Below are positions 11,160-21,200 of a DNA stretch of 64,000 nt, piece after piece. The DNA comes from Hemibagrus wyckioides (Eukaryota; Chordata; Actinopteri; Siluriformes; Bagridae). The stretch covers positions 19,197,705 to 19,261,704 of the forward strand of contig NC_080726.1 of the NCBI RefSeq assembly GCF_019097595.1. The letters are read 5' to 3'. Each line of letters opens with the position of its first letter. The stretch's first letter is position 1. The notes beneath the pieces are model-generated. The model did no database searches, was not told where the DNA came from, and saw only the letters and a list, made by a program, of their open reading frames with translations. The translations under genes and the position numbers were made by a program.

Positions 11160-12440
11160 CGCTAGAGTAATATCCTTATTCACTAGATGGTACATGGAAT
11201 CTCATACCCTATCTACTAAATATTCTCTTCTACACTCTATCCAGTGTACTATATATCCACTTTGGAATTTGGTATGGTTCCCGATTCTATAGTTGTACTG
11301 CCTACTCCCTAGATAGGTGATAACATTTTTTACTATATAGTGCACATGTTTAGGATCTGAAACCCTATTTACAGTTGGATGTGTAGTGCTCAATATACAT
11401 GTCTAGAGCATAATATCACATATGCAGTGCACTATATAGGGATCTGAATCCTGAACTTAGACATGCACACTGTTATAAAGGGAACTAGATCCTACATCTA
11501 GATAAATAGTACACTATACAGGGCTCTAGTAGTGCACTAAATAGGGTTCCACATCCGAACTTTGTGTAATGTATAGTGTTCTAGCTCCAAAGGAATCTAG
11601 AGCCTAAATTTAGAATTGTAGTGCACTATATAGGGTTTAAGTGTTTATAGTGCACTACATGTTTAATTTGGGATTTAAAAATATAGTGCACTATGCGTTC
11701 AGATCCCTTAATAATGAACTACACATGTAACTTTACATTCTAGAGCCCTAAATAGGACACTACTTGTGTACATTTACTCTCTAGCGCACTATATAGCACA
11801 TGTAAATGTATGCTCTAGAGCCTTATATAGTGCACTACACATATAAATTTAGAATTTAGAGCCCTATGTAGTGCGCTACATGTGTGGATTTATGCTCTAG
11901 AGCCCTATATAGTGCACTACACATGTATAAATTTAGAATTTAGAGCCCTATATAGTGCACTACATGTGTAAATTTAGAATTTAGAGTCCTATATAGTGCA
12001 CTACATGTGTGGAATTATGCTCTAGAGCCCTATATAGTGCACTACACATGTATAAATTTAGAAAACAGAGCCCAATATAGTGCACCACACATGTACGGTT
12101 AGGACCCAGAGCCCTATATAGTGCACCACACATGTAAATTCAGGAACTATAGCCCTACACATGTAATTTTAGAGCCCAGTATAGTGTACTACACATGTAA
12201 ATTTAAATTTGGGAACTATAGCGCTATATAGTGCACTACACGTAAATTTAGGACCCAGAGCCCTATATAGTGTACTACACATGTAAATTTAGAGCCCTAT
12301 ATAGTGCACTACACATGTGAATCTACAGCTCTATATCGTGTCCTACACATGTGAATCTAGAGCTCTATATAGTGCCCTACACATGTGAATCTAGAGCCCT
12401 ATATAGCACACTGCATGTCCTGTAAAGTGCCTGATGATAT
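11160..12440. repeat. 41-43-bp palindrome-rich tandem array
   Basis: Head-to-tail copies of a unit made of gagccctatatagtgcac, tacacatgtaaattta and gaattta, with variants gtgtggatttatgctcta and gagctctatat. The best order is at 11800-12400 (periods of 43, 41 and about 42 bp between successive agccctatat words). The left part, 11160-11790, is decayed. Each unit concentrates short palindromes: CTATATAG, GTGCAC, ACATGT and TCTAGA. The core TATAGTGCACTA with AGGG also occurs singly at 13681-14345, 15480-15520, 17420-17460 and 19240-19290, so the array probably expanded from a dispersed fish repeat. Confidence 0.88.
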
Positions 12441-13679
12441 CTGCATTCTACAATTCCAGTGAATTATCTAGAGCTTTTTTTGTCCCCTAGCTCACAAACG
12501 AATAAGTGAAATTATAATGAAGATAAAAGAGACGAGGCCTAGACGGCTCTATCGCTTCCGTCGATAAATTGCAGATTTCAGCTTCTCCAGTCTGAACACA
12601 CATGCTGATTCTGAAAGGAAATCGGACACGCCTCGGGATGTGGGATGTGATTGGAACACGTCCTTTGTGACCTTTTGAAGACAAGAAGACTGCGTCCTGT
12701 GACATGGAAGGGAATCTAATACACACGTACACACTTATAACACAGCACTGTCATGTTGTCCTTGTGCAAGACCGTGTGTGTGTGTGTGTAAGCGAGTGGG
12801 TGTGTGGACGCTAACAGGCTTTGACAGACACAACCACAGCCTTCTCCTGGTCGATGTCTAATCTCTCCTGTGCCTCAATGGAGCACTTAAAGAGTTTACA
12901 TTTTAAAGAGTACCACACACAAACACACACACACACACACCGATGTGTAGTTTGTTTTCCTATACTTACACTCAGTATAAGGCTATAAAGCACAAGCTCA
13001 GAGATAATTTCAATCTGATTCACTTTTCAACTCGGGGCACTTGATTAGACGTCTAATCACAGATCAGTAACATGAGGTAAAATATTTACATATAAAAACT
13101 ATACACATCTGACAGAAACGATTTAGCTAAGTGCAAAATGCTCAGAAATCTGATCATCCACAAACACAGACATTCCAAAAATCACACAGGTTACACTGGA
13201 TATCTTAACTAGCCCGCTAAATCCTGTCTGTTTATGCCAGTCGTCTGCTAATCCGTACTCTTTCTCACACAAACTCATGAGGTAAAACGATTCAGATTCA
13301 GAAAAGAGTCAGATTTATATAAGCGAGGTGCAGCACAAATGATGCAATCAGCAGATATTAGCATACATTTTACATTTTAACACCAAAGCAAAAAGGTGTA
13401 AAGATTCAGCCACGCTGAGCTTTTAAAAACTGCTAGCTAACATCTAGTTAGCTTTCGAATCCAACCTTCAGATAACTGAGTAATAAAATCACAACAAGCA
13501 AAAATCACAACGCTAGCTACAAAACATAGGGTGAAGCTGTAACGTGAAAAGTCAGATGGTTAAACTGCTACTTAGTCATTTAGCTAACTAGCAAACTGGT
13601 AGCTAGCTGCTAAAAATGCTACTTCAGTTCAGTCTTGCTTTTGTTCTTCATTTGGGCTACACGTTCATCCTTATACGAC
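12441..13679. other. intergenic, no gene recognised
   Basis: Has short (GT)n at 12774-12790 and (CA)n at 12915-12941. The section 13200-13640 is rich in gctagcta words. No exon seen. Confidence 0.45.
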
Positions 13680-14345
13680 TGTAAAGTGCACTAGATAGGG
13701 TGTAGTATTGATTTTATAGTGTGCCTTTGTACATATGGATTCTAAGTGCACTTTAAAGGGAGTATATACGGCAGTTATATTTGAGAGCTACAACCTAAGC
13801 CAGTCGCTACTGGGCTATAAAGTGCACTAGATAGGGTGTAGAACCCATCATTTTTTAGCAAGATGATGATTATGATGATGATGGTGGTTTTCATTTTTCA
13901 CTTATACTACAGCACTACAATGTGCATTATAAAGGCTATAAAATAACCACCCTATATAGGGCACTTTATAGTCCAATCAGGAGAGATGTGAGATACTCCC
14001 TGTATCTATCACTCAGTATTAGGGCACTTTGATCGATCTCTCTACACTTTATAAATGTATGATATGTAGTACACTACTATGTGGTTTTAAAAAAAAACCT
14101 TTGTAGCCTGAATAGTACACTATGTAGTGAACAGGGTGTGTTTCAAATTCGCTGCTTCTTTCTCTGTCTATACGATCTATATTGTGTAATAAATGCTACA
14201 CCCTATCTAGTGCACTTTATAGTACATTAGGGAGTGATTTGGGCTCTAGTCTTTCTCTAAGTGCATTACATTGCTTATGAAATAATCTTTTTTTTTTTTA
14301 CTGTACTGTATATAGTGCATTACATATCCAATAAAGAGCAATTTA
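13680..14345. repeat. scattered 'agtgcactataaagg' repeat copies
   Basis: At least six isolated copies of aaagtgcactagatagggtg or its complement (13681, 13741, 13809, 13945, 14195, 14310). The motif is that of the tandem array at 11.2-12.4 kb but is not in tandem here. No coding potential. Confidence 0.6.
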
Positions 14346-14956
14346 GTTACACATGTAGTATATGACCACGTACTGGAACCTACTATAAAATCCTGATATC
14401 CCCACTGAGGCCTTTTCCTTCTGCATGTTTGTATTTTAGCACCAGTGAAGAAAGTCTGTGTTCAAGGAGAATAATTGAAACGTATTGTAGGTTTTTTTTT
14501 TTTTTTTACGCAGAGACACAATGACTTCTAATAAAGCCTTTTAGCTGAGAATGAACCTGGAACGATTAGAATATTTCAAACCGCTGGCAGCGATTGTTCT
14601 CATTATAAACCTATTACGATGATTCTAATTGGATTAATCTTGTGTATGAGGAGCCGTAATGCTCCGTTCAAGTCTTTGTGATGTTAAGATAATGATACGA
14701 TCCAACTGTAGCACCAACACGAGGTCTAAAAGATCCTGATTCTACATATCAATGATAAGATGGTGTGATGAAGCGGAGATACTGTTACCATCTGGATGGC
14801 TTTTTTTTATTACTCTTAAATCAATTTTTTCCATTGACTGAATAGAACCCACTCTCTCACCATCTCTCTGTTTTCATGAAGTCAACAAGCCAAAAAAAAA
14901 CCCAAACCCACAGCTTGTCATGTTCCTGTGCTATAAATGGGAAAGAATGTCTTCTA

Positions 14957-15490
14957 CACACCAACCAGGCATAACATTATGATCACCTGCCAATATTGTG
15001 TTGGTCCCACTTTTGCTGCCAAAACAGCCCTGACCCATCATGCACTGTATATTCTGTCACCTGTTCTGTAATTAGAACCAACTTCTTCAGCAATTTCAGC
15101 AATAGTAGCTCGTCTGTTGGATCGGATCACACGGGCCAGTCTTCGCTCCCTACATGTATCAATGAGCCTTGGCCGCCCATGAACCTGTCACCAGTTCACC
15201 ACTGTTCCTTCCTTGGACCACTTTTGATACTGACCACTGCAGACCGGGAACACCCCACAAGAGCTGCAGTTTTGCTCTGATCCAGTCGTCTATTACAATT
15301 TGGCCCTTTGTCAAACTCGCTCAAATCCTTACGCTTGTCCATTTTTCCTGCTTCTAACACATCAACTTTGAGGACAAAATGTTCACCTGCTGCCTAATAT
15401 ATCTCACCCACTAACAGGTGCCATGATGAGGAGATCATCAGTGCTATTCACTTCACCTGTCAGTGGTCATAATGTTATGGCTGATCGGTG
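14957..15490 (-). mobile_element. Tc1/mariner-like MITE with transposase remnant
   Basis: This 534-bp element is flanked by TA (14955-14956 and 15491-15492). The ends are imperfect inverted repeats sharing AACATTATGA/AACATTATGAC. On the - strand, a decayed start of transposase can be read from about 15343 ([10 protein letters not shown], later [10 protein letters not shown]), which is the first helix-turn-helix of a Tc1-type enzyme. The catalytic part is missing and the frame has stops and small deletions. A second, older relative lies at 55741-56225. Confidence 0.85.
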
Positions 15491-16189
15491 TATAGTGCAC
15501 TTTACATCCAACAGAGTGCACTAAAATTTAAAAATAATATAATATGATAAAAAAAAAATTGACTCCTCTCTATGTAGTGCAGTATGTAGGGTGTAAAATA
15601 ATGACTCCTACACTCTGTGGTACTTTATGTTTACCATATTTGAGCAGAACAAATGTAGGGAGGATGAATCTGAATCCCCAAATGACTTCCTGTCAGATAT
15701 ACAGTGCATTTTATAGTGTGTGTGATTTTATTTGACTTACTATTAGACATTTAAAATCACACACACACACACACAAAAACATATACAGGGAATCTCAGAA
15801 GCCATTATTTTGTCCCCTTTTAGAATGGGACATTATTTAGAGCACTTATAGAGCGTAAACAGGGAGGAGTGAATTTCTGATGAAGCACAAATGCCTTACT
15901 AGAGCACACAGTCGTCTATGCAAAGTAACACACAATGTACAGCAGGAAATAGTGACAAGCGCACAGTTTACTAATCGTTATAAAATATAGGTCAGATACA
16001 CAGAGTAACAAATTCTAGCTTCTACACACTACACAGGGCACTATGTGTTCAGGGAGATTATATTTCAGATCTCTATTTTACACATTTTATATTAAATAAA
16101 TCCTTCTAGATTATTTGTCTTCTAGATTAATGTCACATAAACCTTATATAAACCTTTACAGAAAAGAGTCACGTGTCATGATTTCAATG
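15491..16189. other. intergenic, no gene recognised
   Basis: Begins with more 'tatagtgcac' words and has a short (CA)n at 15755-15774. No exon seen. Confidence 0.4.
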
Positions 16190-17110
16190 ATTTAAATAAC
16201 ATTTTATTTATATTGACTGTTGATGTTTATTGTTATAACAATTCATTCATTTTCACATTATTTAAATTTTTTTTTTTATTTATGTCCACATGATTTTTTA
16301 AAATAAAAAAAATGATTTATTTTCATGTGATTGTTATGACCATTCATTTATTTTCACATTAATTGTTTTCTGATATTGATATATTTCCACATGCGATTTT
16401 TTAAAAACACAATTTATTTATTTAATTAAAATCAATTTAAATAATTGATTTTTTTTAAAATAATAATGAATTTTTTAAAAGGGTAATGTTTTTCCTTCTC
16501 ATGATTTATTTATTTCCACATGTGATTTTTTTAAATTAAAAAATATATATATTTTTCACATGATTGATATAACAATTAATTTTATTTTCTTTGAATATTT
16601 ATTTCCACATGATTTAAAAAAAAATTAAATCATTATTTATTTTCATGTCACTGTTATAACAATTTATTTATTTTCATATATATTTTTAAATATTTATTTA
16701 TTTCCGAATGTTTTATAAAACAATTTATTTATTTTTTATATAATGTATACACATGATTTTTACACTTTTTAAAACTCATTATTATTAATAAAATCTATTT
16801 AAATAATTGCTTTTTTTTAAAAAATAATAATGGATATTAAAAAGTGTATTATTTTTCACATGCAATTTCCTTCTCCATGATTTATTTATTTCCACGTGAT
16901 TCTCCTCCCCTCACATGATTCACTTTAATGCACGGTTTATTTCTTTGGGTTTTTTTTCACGTTTCATTTTTCCTCATTTGTTTTCAACTTCACATGTGAA
17001 TTCTTCACACCATTTACTGATTTTCACATGTGCTTGTTCACGATTCCTTTACCTCCATATGTTTCGTTTTCACATGATGAATTTATTTAACAGTTCGTTT
17101 TAACACATAG
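16190..17110. repeat. AT-rich degenerate array
   Basis: Recurrent, irregular copies of a motif like tttatttatttccacatg followed by atttttttaaaa (for example 16253, 16330, 16505, 16600, 16690, 16880, 16985). Spacing is uneven and copies are strongly diverged. The tract is almost entirely A and T apart from CACATG words. Confidence 0.65.
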
Positions 17111-17499
17111 GACATGTGGCACAATTTTTTTTTTTTTTTTTACATTTTTTCCTCTCATGATTCATTTCTTTTCCACATACTGTTCACATGAAGTCACAGA
17201 TTTTTACTTTGAGGGAGTATAACATCCTGAAATGCACGTTCTTTACATATTTACGTGTGAAATCCTTAATGCAAGCACGAGGATCTGAATCCCAAATCCC
17301 TCTGTAGTGAACCTACAAGGTTTGAATAACGTTCTCTATCCCCTGGGGCTTCATTTCAGATTCAGATTTCTAGTTTGTATGGAAATGTATTTTGTAGGTG
17401 TGAAACTGAGGCTCTGCTTCTACGTAGTGCACTTATATGTGTAATAAAATAGCGCACTAGGATTTACTCCTGGACTCGACCTTTTATTGCAAAATTGTC
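17111..17499. other. no supported feature
   Basis: Unique-looking flank between the AT-rich array and the gap43 promoter region. It contains one more 'tagtgcact' repeat core. Confidence 0.35.
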
Positions 17500-17953
17500 A
17501 GCAGCTGAGAGGGGGTGGTGAAGGGAGATCCTGATCACAACAGCCATCAGTGTGTGTGTGTGATTGCAGGAGATGCCAGAAACACTTCCACACCCCGGGG
17601 CTTTCACACGACCATCAAGTCGGCCCCGTTACCATGTGAACAGCACTCGGAAAAACACCAGAGAGGCTTTATATTGACGGCAAACACACTGCACGTCCTG
17701 ATATTAGTGATCACACAACCTGTAAAAGGGTCACGCTGAGGACCTGCAGGGCCACCGCCCAGGCCAAAGGAAGGGGGAAGTGTGTGTGTGTGTGTGTGTG
17801 TGTAGTGTAGTGTAGTGTAGTGTAGAGGTGGGAATTGGACACATTGGAGATGTTCAGTCATTCATAGGAGCTCCAGGAAAGGGTGGGGTTACCGCCTGCA
17901 CAATGGGTGGGTTCAGAAGGATGGAGGGAGGATGGAGGGGTGTGAAATAGAGA

Positions 17954-17992
<39 letters not shown>

Positions 17993-18239
17993 GAGGGATT
18001 TAGAGGGTGCACTCATTGTTGCCTCAGAGTGATCGACCAGCCGTAGTGTGTGTGTGCGCTTGGGCCTGACTGTAATGACTAAAAGCATCAGACGCCTCAG
18101 CTGTTGATACAGCCCGAGAGAGTGTGTGTGTGCAAGAGAGCGCGAGAGAGAGAGCGAGAGAGCGTGTGAGCGAGCGAGGGAGTGTGAGAGAAGTGCAAAA
18201 AAGGGAAGAAGGCGGCAAAAAAGGAAGGATACCACAAGC
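17500..18239 (+). promoter_or_regulatory. gap43 promoter and 5' leader region
   Basis: Immediately upstream of the gap43 initiator. It contains a (GT)n at 17779-17802, a GA-rich purine tract (17947-17996) and a second GA/GCGA tract (18116-18182). The E-box CAGCTG is at 18098-18103. From memory, mammalian GAP43 has two promoter modules separated by a GA-rich purine stretch and conserved E-boxes near the proximal one, and the layout here resembles that. No clear TATA box was found. The transcription start is not fixed by the sequence, so the boundaries are approximate. Confidence 0.55.
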
Positions 18240-18269
18240 ATGCTGTGCTGTATAAGAAGAACAAAGCCG
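18240..18269 (+). CDS. gap43: gap43 exon 1 (coding part)
   Basis: Encodes [10 protein letters not shown]. The ATG has A at -3 (agcATG). The donor is CCG/GTAATT at 18270, with consensus only in GTAA. In mammals the tenth residue is Gln (MLCCMRRTKQ), so the last codon of the exon has changed. The frame continues open upstream without any ATG. Confidence 0.95.
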
Positions 18270-21200
18270 GTAATTTTTTCTTTTTCTTTTTTATTATTGT
18301 CTCTTGATTTCTATTTCAGTGTAAATCTGGGTTACATTTTTCTTTTCTGTAAACTAAAGAAGAATCTTAATCACAGTGACTCCTGTGCTGTCAGCTAGCC
18401 TCAAACCAACAACTGACACGCCTTGCTAATGTAATTAACATCTGAGGGTGCCTGGAGACTTCATGTTCTTGGAATTGATGCTCAGATGTATTTAATTGTT
18501 CTGATGACAGCTGGATAGAGTTAGATTTTCTTCTCTTTTCTTTATGAAATCGAGGCTCGCACCTGTGTTTCAGGTACTAGAGGTTGATTCCTGTGTCTGT
18601 TTTAATTAATAGCATGCACTGCATTCTAAGTTCCCTTGCATTCTTGCAGGATGTCAGAAAAATGGCATTTGGATGCTGGAGGAATTTGTAAGATGATCAC
18701 TGACACAATAAAGATGTGGAGGTAATTTGCGCACATTAAGATGCCGGTGTGCAGAAGTTGAAGATGGAGAGATAGAGAAGGAGAGAGAGGAAGCCAGAAA
18801 GGGAGAGAAAAAAAGGGTGGGGTGCATTAAACTCGTGGGTTGCATGGGGGATTCGTGCACGCGCCGGATTAGGAATTTTAATGTGATTTCTTCTTTTAAG
18901 AATCACGCGCTACAAATGTGCGTTGCTAAATAAGAAGATTTTGCGGCACATCCGCACCTGTTCAGTGGCTTTTCAGGTCCTTTGTTTGTGCGCTCCAGGC
19001 AGGCAGGCAGGCAGGGCGGGTCCGAGCGCATCTCACAAATGCACAGGCGCCCAAAAAATTGTCTTTGCAATGCAGTAAAATGAAAATCTTCTCTCATGCT
19101 TTTTACATCCCTTAAAACAAACCAGGAGGCGCGGGCAAGACGATGCACTGAAAAGTAGAGCAGCGAGGTCACGAGGTGCAGCCGGTACTTGTCATATCTC
19201 GCGCCGCATCTCAAACGACTCCCTCCTCCCTATCTAAATGCACTAGTTAAGGCGTGAAATGATGCATTTTATACTCCCAGTAGTGCACTGTACAATCGTC
19301 ATGAAGTCCGTTGCGGGTTTTTTTTTTTTCATAAAAAGCTAATCGCACCGGTTCCGAATCATATGCGCGAGCTGTCTTTTTGTCGAGCGCGTGAAATAAC
19401 AGCCGAACTGGAACCACGTGCACCCGCGCGCCCCCGCGGAGTCGTCGAGAGGATGAAAGGGAATAAAAAGGGCGTGGCGGCGGCGGCGGCGGTGGTGCTG
19501 CTGCGCGCGAGAGATAGCATATAGGCTCCCAAAAAATGTTTCCCTATGCCTAAAAATTGGTGTGTTCATCATTGCATAATTTCAAAAGCACGAGCCGGAA
19601 TATTGGTTGCACCAGAAAAGAAAAAACGGATAATTCAAATAATTTGTCATAAACGCTCGCAACAGTGCACTGATGCATAGCAACGCTGACGTGGAAAAAA
19701 ATGTTGATCTGGACGCCTTTTTTTTTCTCGTGACAGGCTCGTGCAATTGAAGCAGACTATTAATATGCACGAAATGACACAGGATTGTATAACCACCAGT
19801 GCGCGAGCGTGCAAATCAGACGCTGGCATGAAATATTCTGCATGACATCGCAGCTGATGGAAGAGCGTTGCAATAGCGATTTAAGGCTCATTGCACGCGC
19901 AGGTGCTTCCTCGCTGCATGTGCATGCCTTGACACTCGTGCATTTTAAGCAGGAAGCCTTGAATATTCATGTGCATGGAAAAGTAACAGGCAGCGCCTGC
20001 AGATTTTTTTTCTTTATACTTCACCGGTAATTGGGATTGTGTCTCCTGCTTCTTCACACTCCCTTCAGCCCAGGCCTGAAATCCCTAATGATTTCTTAGC
20101 TGTGGGGGAGGGGAGGGCATTTAAACACTCGGACCGGGGCGTGGTTCACACATCCGCGCGCCATAAAGCACACATCTTATTTCCACAATGCACATTATGC
20201 CGGGAGCTGCACTCTGATTAAACGGACTATTTTTTTTTATGAAGCAACCTTTATGCACGACATTTATTTAATTAAAAAAAAACGGATCCAAATGTCTGTA
20301 CCATCACAGTGCATTTAGATTTCCATATAGTCAGGTCCTTGTGTATGTGCACTCTGTTGCAGAATATTACAGAAAAAAGATGTTTGTGAGATTTGAATTC
20401 ACATGACCAGATCTCTGGTTCTAGGAATCAACAGCTAGTCTGGTTCTGTAAATGATTTGGGCCACAGGTTGATTGACACCTTGGTAGTATCTGATGAAGA
20501 ATAGAAGGGATTTGTGTTTGTGTATTGATGATTTTTAAAGTGCCTTTTATACTACGTGATGCTTTTATTTTATTTTCCTTCTCAATGTGTCCCCTTGTCA
20601 CCTTTATTCCATGATGAAACCTTTCTCTCTTGATGGGCGTGGTCTCCTCAAGGATGACCTCCCCCCCAGCTTACTCCACCCACGTCGACAGGGTATGAAG
20701 GCTCACTAAATAGTTCACTGAGTTTAAAATCGAGTAAAATATGATCAGTAATACTCTGGCTTTTAGAATCAGATGATCTCAAGCCAGTTGAAAACCAGTT
20801 AGAGTTGGGACTCCAAATGAGGGAATATTTTGCTTTTGGAAGAACAGTGTTTATTACACTTGTACATTTCCAGAGACTTGTAGAATCAACCCCAAGGCAC
20901 ACTGAAGCTGTTTGGTGGCTCGTTTTGGTCCACCACCTTACTTTCCATTGATTTCCCAGAGGTACACCCAGTGCAAACCTCAGAGTGGTCTAATTATGTA
21001 CCTGGCGTAAGTGTAAAAGGCCAATGATGTTCCGTTTAACTGTGAATGTATTAACTAGCAACTCAGTATCATTTCAAAAAAGGTGTATTAGCTTAGTACA
21101 TAGCAGCCTAAAAGAAATAAAGACATCTTTAGGGTTGTGAGTAATATTGTTAAGGTCTCTCAGAGCCTGGAAATCCAGAAGCAGTTGATTGCTAATCTAA

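Noticed and set aside
11160..12440. CRISPR-like array (regular repeats)
   Set aside because: The units abut without unique spacers and the context is a vertebrate genome. It is a minisatellite.
1..18000. zbtb20 5' exons expected from human synteny
   Set aside because: Non-coding first exons cannot be recognised by eye and no coding exon is present.
18126..18239. In-frame N-terminal extension of gap43 through the GA-rich leader
   Set aside because: The upstream start codon would be GTG; there is no upstream ATG. GAP-43 needs the N-terminal MLCC for palmitoylation, so 18240 is the start.
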